A stretch of DNA of 64,000 bases from Sulfuricella sp. (GTDB taxonomy: Bacteria; Pseudomonadota; Gammaproteobacteria; Burkholderiales; Sulfuricellaceae). A program made the translations under genes and the position numbers. Position 1 is the stretch's first letter; each line of letters opens with the position of its first letter. The notes under the pieces are model-generated. The model saw only the letters and a list, made by a program, of their open reading frames with translations. It searched no databases and was not told the origin of the DNA. Below, in pieces: positions 28,405 to 36,652 of this stretch. The DNA lies in assembly GCA_023266195.1 (NCBI GenBank), contig JAHFRP010000009.1, positions 62,001 to 126,000 of the forward strand, in the 5' to 3' direction.

Positions 28405-29679
28405 ATGAAAATCGAGACCATCGCCGTACACGGCGGCTATTCCCCCGACCCGACGACCAAGGCCGTCGCCACGCCGATCTACCAGACCACGTCGTTCGCC
28501 TTCGACTCCACCCAGCACGGCGCCGACCTGTTCGACCTCAAGGTGGCCGGCAACATCTACAGCCGCATCATGAACCCGACCAACGACATGCTGGAAAAGC
28601 GCGTAGCGGAAATGGAGGGCGGCGTCGGCGCGCTGTCGCTGGCTTCGGGCATGGCGGCGATCACCTACGCGATCATGACCATCGCCGAGGCGGGCGACAA
28701 CATCGTCACCACCAGCACGCTCTACGGCGGCACCTACAACCTGTTCGCCCACACCTTGCCGCAGTACGCGATCGAAGCGCGCTTCGCCGATTACCGCGAC
28801 ATTTCCAGCTTCGAAAAGCTGATCGACGCCAAGACCAAGGCCATCTTCTGCGAATCCATCGGCAACCCGCTCGGCAACGTGGTGGACTTCGGCGCGCTGG
28901 CCGATCTCGCCCATGCCCACGGCATTCCGCTGATCGTGGACAACACCGTGCCGTCGCCCTATCTGTGCCGCCCGTTCGAGCACGGCGCCGACATCGTGGT
29001 GCATGCGCTGACCAAGTATATGGGCGGCCACGGCACCACCATCGGCGGCATCATCGTCGATTCCGGCAAATTCCCCTGGGCTTCCCACGCCGACCGCTTC
29101 CCGCGCCTCAACAAGCCGGACGTTTCCTACCACGGCGTGGTCTACACCGAAGCCTTCGGCCCCGCCGCCTACATCGGCCGCGCCCGCGTCGTGCCGCTGC
29201 GGAACATGGGTGCGGCGTTGTCGCCGTTCAACGCCTTCCTCATCATGCAGGGCATCGAGACCCTGCACCTGCGGATGGACCGGCACTGCGAAAACGCGCT
29301 GGCGGTCGCCAACTACCTGAAGAACCACCCCAGCGTGTCCTGGGTGCAATACGCCGGCCTGCCGGACAGCCCGAGCAAGCCGCTGGTGGACAAGTACATG
29401 GGCGGCAAGGCCTCCAGCATCCTCACCTTCGGCATCAAGGGCGGCCTAGAAGCCGGCGGACGCTTCATCGACGCGCTCAAGCTCATCGTGCGCCTGGTCA
29501 ATATCGGCGACGCCAAGTCGCTGGCCTGCCATCCGGCCACCACCACCCACCGCCAGCTGTCGCCGCAAGAGATGGAAAAAGCCGGGGTATCGGTGGACAT
29601 GGTGCGGCTGTCGATCGGCATCGAGCACATCGACGACATCATCGAGGATATCGAGCAGGCGATGCAGGCGGCGTGTTAA
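28405..29679 (+). CDS. metY: O-acetylhomoserine aminocarboxypropyltransferase (sulfhydrylase)
   Basis: A PLP enzyme of the Cys/Met metabolism family that makes homocysteine from O-acetylhomoserine and sulfide. The 424-residue chain has TPIYQTTSFAFDSTQHGADL, SLASGMAAITYAIMTIAEAG, LIVDNTVPSPYLCRPFEHGA and the PLP lysine in HALTKYMGGHGTTIGG. The long insert (GKFPWASHADRFPRLNKPD...) separates MetY from shorter cystathionine gamma-synthase relatives. It stands alone, with a terminator after it; no met riboswitch is recognised in its 80-base upstream gap. MetZ-type substrate use cannot be excluded from sequence alone. Confidence 0.92.
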   Translation: MKIETIAVHGGYSPDPTTKAVATPIYQTTSFAFDSTQHGADLFDLKVAGNIYSRIMNPTNDMLEKRVAEMEGGVGALSLASGMAAITYAIMTIAEAGDNIVTTSTLYGGTYNLFAHTLPQYAIEARFADYRDISSFEKLIDAKTKAIFCESIGNPLGNVVDFGALADLAHAHGIPLIVDNTVPSPYLCRPFEHGADIVVHALTKYMGGHGTTIGGIIVDSGKFPWASHADRFPRLNKPDVSYHGVVYTEAFGPAAYIGRARVVPLRNMGAALSPFNAFLIMQGIETLHLRMDRHCENALAVANYLKNHPSVSWVQYAGLPDSPSKPLVDKYMGGKASSILTFGIKGGLEAGGRFIDALKLIVRLVNIGDAKSLACHPATTTHRQLSPQEMEKAGVSVDMVRLSIGIEHIDDIIEDIEQAMQAAC

Positions 29680-29705
29680 CCGTCTTTCGCACAAAAACAA
29701 AATTG

Positions 29706-29736
29706 AAAACGGCGGATAATCCGCCGTTTTTCTTTT
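29706..29736 (+). terminator. Intrinsic terminator after metY
   Basis: AAAACGGCGG, a short AATA-type loop and CCGCCGTTTT form a 10-base stem, followed by TCTTTT. It sits 27 bases after the metY stop. The stem symmetry lets it also serve the OsmB-like gene ending at 29763 on the other strand. Confidence 0.9.
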
Positions 29737-29762
29737 GCGCTGTCAGCAATACGCCAGTCAGG

Positions 29763-29981
29763 TTACGGGCACCGGCCCCTTCTCCCGACTTCGTGACCCA
29801 CCACCCCGCCGACGGCTGCACCACCGACCGTGCCCACGCCGCTTTGATTAGTGAGGAGCGAGCCGGCCAGACCACCGACCGCAGCTCCGCCAATGGTACA
29901 TTTTTCCTCGGACGACATGCCGGCGCATCCGGCCAATCCAAGCGTCAGCAGGACGACTGAAAAAAGCAATTTGGCACTCAT
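29763..29981 (-). CDS. OsmB-like glycine-zipper lipoprotein
   Basis: The 72-residue precursor starts MSAKLLFSVVLLTLGLAGCA with a lipobox LAGC. The mature part is a glycine zipper (CTIGGAAVGGLAGSLLTNQS then GTVGGAAVGGVVGHEVG). This matches the length and plan of E. coli OsmB, an osmotically induced outer membrane lipoprotein. I use the ATG at 29979-29981 with a GGAGG site upstream. A longer in-frame start is less likely. A second Cys (SEEKC) near the start of the mature chain and a Cys at the end are unusual additions. Confidence 0.8.
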   Translation of the reverse strand: MSAKLLFSVVLLTLGLAGCAGMSSEEKCTIGGAAVGGLAGSLLTNQSGVGTVGGAAVGGVVGHEVGRRGRCP

Positions 29982-30045
29982 TTTCTTGCCCTCCATTAAA
30001 GTCATACACTTATGATTCATCTGGAGGTTCAAGGTTCAACGGATT

Positions 30046-31362
30046 TCAGGGCAGCCGCCGCGCCCACAAGTCATGTTCGTCGGAATCGGTGATCTCGGCC
30101 TCGACAAAATCCCCGGCCTTCAGCCCGTCGGCTTCATTGAGGTACACCAGCCCGTCGATCTCCGGCGCATCGGCGGCGCTGCGGGCGACCGCGCCATCGT
30201 CGTCCACCTCGTCCACCAGCACGGTAAGGGTTCGGCCGATCCGGCTTTCCAGCTTGGCCGCACTGATTTCTTCCTGTAGCGCCATCAGCCGCGCCACGCG
30301 CTCCTCCTTCACTTCCTCCGCCACGGCGCCCGGCAGCGCATTGGCGGCCGCGCCCTCCACCGGCGAGTAGGCGAAGCAGCCGACGCGATCGAGCTTCGCT
30401 TCGCGCAGAAAATCCAGCAGCAGCTCGAAATCCTCTTCCGTTTCACCGGGAAAACCGGCGATGAAGGTGCTGCGGATCGTCAGATCGGGGCACACCTCGC
30501 GCCAGCGGCGTATCCGCGCCAGCGTGCCGTCGATGTCACCGGGGCGCTTCATCGCCTTGAGCACCCTCGGGCTGGCGTGCTGCAGGGGCACGTCGAGGTA
30601 GGGCAGGATTTTCCCCTCGGCCATCAACGGAATCACCTCGTCCACGTGGGGATAGGGATAAACGTAATGCAGCCGCACCCACACACCGAGTTCGCCCAGA
30701 TGCCGCGCCAGTTCGGTCATCCGCGTGCGCACCGGACGGCCTCCCCAGAAGCCGCTGCGGTACTTGACGTCGACGCCGTAGGCGCTGGTATCCTGGGAGA
30801 TCACCAGCAATTCCTTCACCCCGGCCTTCACCAGGTTCTCCGCCTCCTGCAACACCTCCCCCACCGGCCGGCTGACCAGGTCGCCTCGCAGCGACGGGAT
30901 GATGCAGAAAGCGCAACGATGGTTGCAGCCCTCGGAAATTTTCAGGTAGGCGTAGTGCTTCGGCGTCAGCCTGACGCCCTGGGGCGGGATCAGGCTGTCG
31001 AACGGGTCGTGCGGCCGCGGCAGATGCAGGTGCACCGCATCCATGACCTCCGCCGCCGCATGCGGCCCAGTCACCGCCAGCACCTGCGGATGCGCTTCCA
31101 GCACCACGTCGGAGCGGGCGCCAAGACAGCCGGTGACGATCACCTTGCCGTTCTCCTTCAGCGCCTCGCCGATGGCGTCGAGCGATTCGGCCACGGCGGC
31201 GTCGATGAACCCGCAGGTGTTGACCACCACCAGGTCAGCGCCTTCATAGCTGGGCGAAATGACATAACCCTCCGCCCGCAGGCGGGTGAGGATGTGCTCG
31301 GAATCCACCAGCGCCTTGGGGCAACCGAGGGAGACCATACCGATAGTTTTGAGTTTGGACAT
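30046..31362 (-). CDS. rimO: Ribosomal protein S12 methylthiotransferase RimO
   Basis: RimO is a radical SAM enzyme that adds a methylthio group to Asp88 of ribosomal protein S12. The 438-residue chain has the N-terminal UPF0004 domain with three cysteines ([30 protein letters not shown]). The radical SAM motif CNHRCAFC follows (about residues 148-155), then a C-terminal TRAM domain ([14 protein letters not shown] ... [20 protein letters not shown]). Length and motif order are those of RimO and not MiaB. Confidence 0.97.
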   Translation of the reverse strand: MSKLKTIGMVSLGCPKALVDSEHILTRLRAEGYVISPSYEGADLVVVNTCGFIDAAVAESLDAIGEALKENGKVIVTGCLGARSDVVLEAHPQVLAVTGPHAAAEVMDAVHLHLPRPHDPFDSLIPPQGVRLTPKHYAYLKISEGCNHRCAFCIIPSLRGDLVSRPVGEVLQEAENLVKAGVKELLVISQDTSAYGVDVKYRSGFWGGRPVRTRMTELARHLGELGVWVRLHYVYPYPHVDEVIPLMAEGKILPYLDVPLQHASPRVLKAMKRPGDIDGTLARIRRWREVCPDLTIRSTFIAGFPGETEEDFELLLDFLREAKLDRVGCFAYSPVEGAAANALPGAVAEEVKEERVARLMALQEEISAAKLESRIGRTLTVLVDEVDDDGAVARSAADAPEIDGLVYLNEADGLKAGDFVEAEITDSDEHDLWARRLP

Positions 31363-31401
31363 TGAAAAAAATGATCCAGTGAAAAACGGCCAAGTATACA
31401 G

Positions 31402-31566
31402 TCACCGCATACTTGGAAATACCCCTCCGATGCGTGGGTTCCGCAGCAAGGGGCGTGGCGCGAGGGATTGAATCGTTCGCATGACAACCGGTTTGTTTAC
31501 CGAAGCCAGAAATTCATAAAACCGCGCGAGATCGGATAGCCCTTTGCCTGTCCATTTCAATTCCAT
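31402..31566 (-). pseudogene. Truncated ParE/RelE-type toxin
   Basis: A frame starting at the ATG at 31564-31566 reads MELKWTGKGLSDLARFYEFL, then ASVNKPVVMRTIQSLAPRP and NPRIG, and stops after 54 residues at 31402. The text up to NPRIG is that of ParE-family ribosome- or gyrase-targeting toxins, which normally run to about 95-100 residues. The second half is missing, and a few residues are lost around SLAPRP. The ATG overlaps the stop of the preceding antitoxin frame (TGATG), the usual arrangement. It is almost certainly dead. Confidence 0.8.
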
Positions 31567-31822
31567 CAACGCGGCACCGGCAGCGGACTGTCGGTGCTCA
31601 GGCTATCCGTCCAGGCCTGCACAGATTGATGATCGATAATGCACCCGGCCTCGACGTCCGCCAGCGCCTCCCTTGTCAGGCGGCTGCGCTCTTCTTCCTG
31701 ATCGATCCAGGCTGCCATTGCCTGTTTCATAACCATCCACACAAACGCTCCAGGCGAGCCACCTGATCGACTATTTTTGCAAGCGGCAATGGAACATGGG
31801 CGGTAAGAAACTTGGTGTTCAT
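31566..31822 (-). pseudogene. Frameshifted ParD/CopG-type antitoxin
   Basis: The gene starts at the ATG at 31820-31822 with an AAGGAG ribosome binding site and reads MNTKFLTAHVPLPLAKIVDQ, then VARLERLCGW, and stops after 31 codons. One base is missing near 31735. In the next frame the familiar remainder continues: MKQAMAAWIDQEEERSRLTR, EALADVEAGCIIDHQSVQAW, ending just where the toxin starts. This is a ribbon-helix-helix antitoxin of the ParD/RHH type. Together with the truncated toxin it is a decayed toxin-antitoxin pair. Confidence 0.82.
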
Positions 31823-32006
31823 GGAAATTCTCCTTTGCAAATCGATTTTAATCATAGTGAGCTTTTTAACCCACTGGCTTCAGGCTTGGCAAACGCAGAG
31901 ATGTTGGTTGATCGCGCCACGGCCAACCGGCAAGCGCCTTATGGCCGTAAGCTCTACGTCGAGGAATGCAGGGCCGCCAAGCAACGACCTGATGTCGAGT
32001 TTCTAA

Positions 32007-32144
32007 CTAACCTTCGCTTTGGCAAAGATCACGGGCCATATAGACCCTCGGATGCTCATGCGCTACTACCGCCCACGCGCCGAGGACTTGGCGAAGCGGC
32101 CTGAAGCACACCTCAAGTCAAAATTCGCAGGTTACTCGGCTTGA
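32007..32144 (+). pseudogene. C-terminal stub of a tyrosine recombinase/phage integrase
   Basis: This 45-codon frame reads KITGHIDPRMLMRYYRPRAE, then DLAKR, ending at a TGA at 32142-32144. The GH...RM..RY pattern is the C-terminal catalytic part of tyrosine recombinases, with the nucleophilic tyrosine in RYYRP. The upstream part is interrupted by a stop at 32004-32006 and no frame carries the rest of the catalytic domain. It marks an old integration event at the edge of the 31.4-36.5 kb island. Confidence 0.7.
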
Positions 32145-33373
32145 CGGGAGGGGATCAATACACGCAAGTAGTCATCGGTCAACTCAAATCCTGCATCTTT
32201 GCCGGCATAGTCGCGCGTCAAGGGAACAATCTTGCGGCGAACGCCCATCCCGCGCGCATCCACGTAGCCATAGTCGCGCATGATCTCCACAATGATCGGA
32301 TTGCGTGGTGACCGCTGCCCAGCCAGCATCTTCTCGATGGTCATCGAATTCTGTAATGCCCCGGGGCTGGTCACTTCCAGGCGGTCGGAGTAATTGACCA
32401 CCTCAACCTCTATCGACCGCGTCCAGTCACGGTGAACTAGCGCATTGAGAAGTGCCTCACGGACTGCATCAAACGCATAGCGATAGCTTGATTCTCGGCG
32501 CAACCCCTCATTGATTTCGCCTCCCTCTTCCGAGATAAACGGACGCATACGGTCGATTAGGCGTTCAATCAATCCATCTTCGACGATGTTTCGCCCAGCA
32601 CCCGGCCTGCCTTCCCACAAGGCAACTAGAGGGCCATCAAGCACCGTGTCGTCCTGTGCCTGATAATCTTTTGTGTCGCCAGCAAAAGACATCCACCGAA
32701 CCCCAGCGTAACGCAGGCAATGGCGCGGGCTGCGCCCAAACAGCACCAAACCGGCAAGGGTGCATGCAGCAGGGCCATCAGGACGGCCAACCATGAAGCC
32801 CAAGCCGATCAACCGCTGTTCCCAATCTTCGGCGGATTGCGGTGCCATCTGGTCGCCTGCGACATTGACCAAGTAATCGCTAAGGCGCGCCCGATCCAGA
32901 TCATCCAGGTTGCTGCCGGATACAGGCAAAACCTCAGCGTGCAGCATTCCGCCGCTTTCAAACAGCCGAGCTTGCTGCTCCCTGGTGGCCAAACGTGATG
33001 TGCTGCCGACGCGGACAAAAATTTCCTCGCGATTGTTGTTGCGCACCACATAGGGCTTAGCTGTGCCCTGAGTGAGCGAAATGACCGCCACGCGCTTGCC
33101 ATCGTCGAACACCACCTCTTCGTAAAACGGCAGGGCCAGCGGATGGACGTATCGGCCAAATACGGTATCCATCACCCACGTTTCCAGGTCGGCACGCTGA
33201 ATGCCACTGATGGTGCCATCATCCTCCACACCCAAAAGCAATTTGCCGCCCTGGAAATTGAGCAGCGCAACAATCTCCTTCGCCAGTTGCTCCGGGCGCA
33301 GGTCATCACGTTTGAATTCCACGCCAGAGTTCTCGCCGTTGGCGATGATTTCCAGCAATTCAGATTTCAACAT
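32132..33373 (-). CDS. AlbA_2 (Schlafen-like) domain protein with C-terminal ATPase domain
   Basis: The 413-residue chain begins with an AlbA_2/Schlafen-type putative nucleic-acid-binding domain: ENSGVEFKRDDLRPEQLAKE (residues about 14-33), IVALLNFQGGKLLLGVEDDG, then EEIFVRVGSTSRLA. The C-terminal half has a GHKL-type ATPase region (YRYAFDAVREALLNALVHRD then NYSDRLEVTSPG). It ends with a short winged-helix-like tail. Such proteins are annotated as ATP-dependent transcriptional regulators or DNA-binding proteins, and they recur in defence loci. It starts 11 bases after the TrlF-like gene with a GAGGTG ribosome binding site, so the two form an operon. Its real role is not known. Confidence 0.85.
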   Translation of the reverse strand: MLKSELLEIIANGENSGVEFKRDDLRPEQLAKEIVALLNFQGGKLLLGVEDDGTISGIQRADLETWVMDTVFGRYVHPLALPFYEEVVFDDGKRVAVISLTQGTAKPYVVRNNNREEIFVRVGSTSRLATREQQARLFESGGMLHAEVLPVSGSNLDDLDRARLSDYLVNVAGDQMAPQSAEDWEQRLIGLGFMVGRPDGPAACTLAGLVLFGRSPRHCLRYAGVRWMSFAGDTKDYQAQDDTVLDGPLVALWEGRPGAGRNIVEDGLIERLIDRMRPFISEEGGEINEGLRRESSYRYAFDAVREALLNALVHRDWTRSIEVEVVNYSDRLEVTSPGALQNSMTIEKMLAGQRSPRNPIIVEIMRDYGYVDARGMGVRRKIVPLTRDYAGKDAGFELTDDYLRVLIPSRQAE

Positions 33374-33384
33374 AGGCCGTCACC

Positions 33385-36042
33385 TCAAAACTCATACTTC
33401 TCTTTACGTTGGATGAACGCATCGCGTCCACCTTCGAGGATGTTGGCCACCTGATCGCGAATGACCGGAACATCAATCGACCCCTGTGCATCGAAGCTCA
33501 ATGCCCCATGGTTTTCAACAGCCGTGAAGACGCCGATCCACTCGGCGTCCCCGAATACCGGGATGTTGGCATTGTGTGTGGCAAACAGAAATTGACGGCT
33601 GGTTTTCGCCGCACGCAGTTCGTGCACGATGCGCTCGGCAATAAAAGCGTTGTCCAGATTGTCTTCAGGCTGGTCCATGATGAGCGGATCGACATTTTCC
33701 AGTAGCAGCATGTGCAAGATCGCTGTGCATTGCTGGCCGGTCGACAGCTTGTCCAATGGCCGAAAAACAGCCTCCGCCTGGCCATGCGACACATTTAGGG
33801 AGATATCTATCCGATAGTCGAGCTCCAGCGCTTCAAGTTCCATCAGGCGAGACGCAGGCAGCCTCGTCAATGCATCCGCGACCAAGGGCGTTAACGCCCA
33901 ATCGACTTGAAGCTCAGCAGAGCCGTTACGGATTGCCTGTGCAAGAGCTGACGGGCTGATAGCATCCCGTTCGTCGATCCACGACAGCCGCTTTTCGCCC
34001 ACCCCCTCAAGCTTGCTTTCCAGCAGGAAGGTTTTCAACGGTGTTCGATCTGCATCAGGCACCACTTCAACTTTCAATTTCCCTTCAAGACGATGATTCA
34101 ATTTCTTGGCGGCACTCTGCAAGCTCTTGGTGCGCTGGTCCCGGAGATCGGACAATTCCGCAAGCAGATTTCGACGCTCCTGCTGTTGGGATTCAAGCAG
34201 CTTGTCGTGATTAGCCACCCGAGTTTCGAGTGGCTTGATGCGCTCAATGTCCTGTAGCAGCCGCTGATAAGCCGTTCCCACCTCCTGGCCACTTTTCCCG
34301 GCTGTCGCCGGGAGGCTGCGCAAGGCTTTTTCCAGCTCTGCCTCACCTTGTGCAATTGATTGCTTCCACAAAGCGAGTTGTGCCGCCAGTTGCTGCTCGC
34401 CGTTTGCCAGCTCGGTTGTCAGCTCGGCAAGGTGACGTTCAAAACTCTGGCGCAGTTTGTCCAGAATTGTCCGCGCCGGGCTCAGCAACGCGGCATTGGG
34501 TAAATCCTCCAAGGCTTTGTCGCTGATGAAAGTCAGGTCGGGCAAATTGTCCCGAAGGCTCGTCACACCATCCCGCAAGTGCCGGATTTCTTCGTGGGTG
34601 CGTTCGACAATCTGCCTCTCGCGAGCAAACAGCGGAGTCTTGGCAAGTTTTTCCTGAATCCCCAGCGCCTGAAAACCTTGAAGCTGCTCAACCAGCTTGG
34701 GCAAGCGCGCAATATGGGCTTTCAGGTCATCGACCTCGCCCAGGGTTTTGACCAATTTCTGCTGATTCTCTTGCAAGCGCTTTTTGAGGGTAGCGTTGTG
34801 CTGTGCATAGTCACCATCGCCAGGCAGAAAGCGGTCCAGCAACTGAATCCGGCTTTGCTCGTCCTGTGCCAGTTCGTAAATCTCATTCTGGCCATAAATA
34901 TCGATCCCCGGCAACAGGTCGCGCGGCTGCAGGGTCGAGACATTGCCGCTCCCGTCGGGCGCCACCTCGCGCACGATGGGCATTTCGCCATAGCGCCGTG
35001 AAATGCGATAGCGCTTGCCATGTTGCGAGGAAGAAATGACTTCCACCTCGATTCGGCCTGACGCCTTGCCCAAATTTTCCTTGATGATCTCAAGGTGAAG
35101 TTTTTGCGCCTGCTTGCCTTTAGGGAGAATATCCAGCACATAACGCATGCATTCCAACAAGGTCGATTTACCCGTGCCGCGCCCACCAATTACCGTGTTC
35201 AGGTGCCGAGAAAAGGCTATCTCCACTCCATCGAGATACCCTCCTGAGATGGTCATAGACATGATCTCACCGGCAGTCACTTCCGGTTTTTGCGAGTTCA
35301 GGCGGATACGTGATTCCGCGTCAAGAAAAGCGACCTTGAAAGCATCGAAGGTCGGCTTCGTCATCTTGATCCAGCAGGTGGCGTTGGCATCATCCAGGTC
35401 CGAGGGCTTGGCGACATCCTTTGCGTTGATGACCGCAATGGGGCGCTCGCGCTTCCAGTTGGGGTCTGCGTTCAGAACGATGTTCTTATATTCTTGCGGC
35501 AAATCATCAATCGAGCCGGGGATTTGCGCCGCCTTGACCAAATCGCTGCGCTGCCAGGTATGAACCGACTTCTGGAACAAAATGCCACTTGCTTGCGTCG
35601 CATGCGCCGCATACCAGAAACCGCCTAGCCCTTTGATCGCTTCAGCCAACTGAATACAACCAAGCCTTGAGGGCCTTACCTTTTCCTCGGGATCGGTCAG
35701 TTGCAGACTTCCAAGATAACGGTTCAACTGGTCCTTGGTCGTGTCTTCCGGGAACAGGCAGACCATATGGATTTTCTCGGTAGAGGCAATCTCGAAACCG
35801 GGAAATACGACGATGCCGTGAGGTGCCAACACATTGCGCAGCATATCGACACTATCCACGCTGCCGTGGTCCGCCAAGCCGACGACCTTGATATCAAGTT
35901 CCTGGCACTTTGCCAGCAGTGCCTGGTTGTAGTCGGCCTCACTCATGCCATGCTCGTTGCCCCGATAGGCACCGCTGTAGCCAACCGGGTTCACCTGCAA
36001 GGCACAACGCCAAAAACGGGCATACGTGTATTGATCGCTCAT
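33385..36042 (-). CDS. TrlF-like PHP-domain/SMC-type ATPase
   Basis: The 885-residue chain has an N-terminal PHP-type phosphoesterase domain (VVGLADHGSVDSVDMLRNVL, residues about 53-72; FPGFEIAS; WYAAHATQ). An ABC/SMC-like ATPase follows: Walker A GGRGTGKSTL at about 286-295, a long coiled coil at about 430-650, signature LSTGQQ at about 766-771, Walker B PLIMDQPEDN at about 786-795, and switch histidine in FATHNAN. I recall this layout as the TrlF family of AAA-like ATPases. It may couple ATP-driven DNA or RNA sensing to nucleic-acid or nucleotide cleavage by the PHP domain; that is inference. The ribosome binding site is GGGGAG. It is followed closely by the AlbA_2 gene. Confidence 0.85.
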   Translation of the reverse strand: MSDQYTYARFWRCALQVNPVGYSGAYRGNEHGMSEADYNQALLAKCQELDIKVVGLADHGSVDSVDMLRNVLAPHGIVVFPGFEIASTEKIHMVCLFPEDTTKDQLNRYLGSLQLTDPEEKVRPSRLGCIQLAEAIKGLGGFWYAAHATQASGILFQKSVHTWQRSDLVKAAQIPGSIDDLPQEYKNIVLNADPNWKRERPIAVINAKDVAKPSDLDDANATCWIKMTKPTFDAFKVAFLDAESRIRLNSQKPEVTAGEIMSMTISGGYLDGVEIAFSRHLNTVIGGRGTGKSTLLECMRYVLDILPKGKQAQKLHLEIIKENLGKASGRIEVEVISSSQHGKRYRISRRYGEMPIVREVAPDGSGNVSTLQPRDLLPGIDIYGQNEIYELAQDEQSRIQLLDRFLPGDGDYAQHNATLKKRLQENQQKLVKTLGEVDDLKAHIARLPKLVEQLQGFQALGIQEKLAKTPLFARERQIVERTHEEIRHLRDGVTSLRDNLPDLTFISDKALEDLPNAALLSPARTILDKLRQSFERHLAELTTELANGEQQLAAQLALWKQSIAQGEAELEKALRSLPATAGKSGQEVGTAYQRLLQDIERIKPLETRVANHDKLLESQQQERRNLLAELSDLRDQRTKSLQSAAKKLNHRLEGKLKVEVVPDADRTPLKTFLLESKLEGVGEKRLSWIDERDAISPSALAQAIRNGSAELQVDWALTPLVADALTRLPASRLMELEALELDYRIDISLNVSHGQAEAVFRPLDKLSTGQQCTAILHMLLLENVDPLIMDQPEDNLDNAFIAERIVHELRAAKTSRQFLFATHNANIPVFGDAEWIGVFTAVENHGALSFDAQGSIDVPVIRDQVANILEGGRDAFIQRKEKYEF

Positions 36043-36096
36043 TTTCTTCTCCCCGCCAAGCTGCCGTGAGTGGGTGCCAATGCGGTATGCATCAGC

Positions 36097-36258
36097 TCAC
36101 CAGTCCTCAAGCGTGCTCACCAGCCCCCGTTTGAGGGCGGCGAGGTCGAGCTTGCCTTCGGAAAATGCCTCGTGGATCAGAGCGGCCAGTTGCGCGCGGC
36201 GCTCGTCTGCAGGGTTGGGTGATGCGGCCAAGTTGGTGTCGTTTTGCGGGTCGCTCAT
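36097..36258 (-). CDS. Small protein resembling the start of a type III DNA methyltransferase
   Basis: The 53-residue frame starts MSDPQNDTNLAASPNPADER and continues RAQLAALIHEAFSEGKLDLA, ALKRGL, then ends VSTLEDW. The FSEGKLDLAALKR text is like the extreme N-terminus of type III restriction-modification Mod proteins, where it is followed by a several-hundred-residue methyltransferase. Here it stops, so it is either a remnant or a short protein in its own right. The start ATG overlaps the stop that the upstream HTH gene would have if in frame (ATGA). Confidence 0.5.
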   Translation of the reverse strand: MSDPQNDTNLAASPNPADERRAQLAALIHEAFSEGKLDLAALKRGLVSTLEDW

Positions 36259-36463
36259 GTTTTGTCCTGTGTCCTCTCGGCAATCTGCGCTGCAATCCAG
36301 CGATCCAGTGATCCAGCGCGGTGCGGCTAAACCGCCATGTGCCACCCAGCTTGAAGCCTGGCATCTGCTCTTGTTGTGCCAACCGGCAAACGGTTTTCTT
36401 GCCCGCCTTCAAGTAGGCAGCCACTTCATCCAGCGTGAGAATTTCGCCATCGGCTTCGGCCAT
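36255..36463 (-). pseudogene. Excisionase-like HTH protein, out of frame by one 8-bp unit
   Basis: The frame from the ATG at 36461-36463 reads MAEADGEILTLDEVAAYLKA, GKKTVCRLAQQEQMPGFKLG, GTWRFSRTALDHWIA, a MerR/excisionase-family helix-turn-helix protein (HTH_17), normally 60-70 residues. After the 8-bp tandem units at 36293-36316 it runs on in a foreign frame to 118 residues. Removing one unit would give ALDRWIAAQIAERTQDKT and a stop (TGA at 36255-36257) overlapping the next start by ATGA. I therefore call it a slipped or phase-off gene and not a true longer protein. Confidence 0.65.
36293..36316. repeat. Three tandem 8-bp units inside the HTH gene
   Basis: CAATCCAG, CGATCCAG and TGATCCAG follow one another directly; they share ATCCAG and differ in the first two bases. 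On the coding strand they read CTGGATCA, CTGGATCG, CTGGATTG. Because 8 is not a multiple of 3, gain or loss of one unit switches the HTH frame. Confidence 0.9.
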
Positions 36464-36652
36464 ATCTGGCAGCTCGGTTGGTATCGCGTAGCGGAGTATT
36501 CCAAAGTTTGGCCAATTCTGCCACGTTCAGACACGTGGCGCCAATGCCATGCGAGAACGTCGGGGAGAGTTTTTCGCGGACGCGAAAATCAGGCTGGCCG
36601 CTGCACCGCCGCGGCCAGCAGTGTTAAAATAAGATTTTCGCAGCGCTTCCCC

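Noticed and set aside
31796-32104. A 102-residue plus-strand frame in the island gap
   Set aside because: It overlaps the antitoxin leader on one side and the integrase stub in another frame on the other, with no ribosome binding site or family text; it is a chance frame over decayed DNA.
36293-36316. 8-bp tandem units as a CRISPR-like array
   Set aside because: Units are directly adjacent with no spacers and only three copies; no cas genes are present.
36107-36463. 118-residue HTH protein as a genuine long product
   Set aside because: The last 60 residues are basic, low-complexity text overlapping another gene, and removal of one 8-bp unit gives the normal family length and an ATGA junction.
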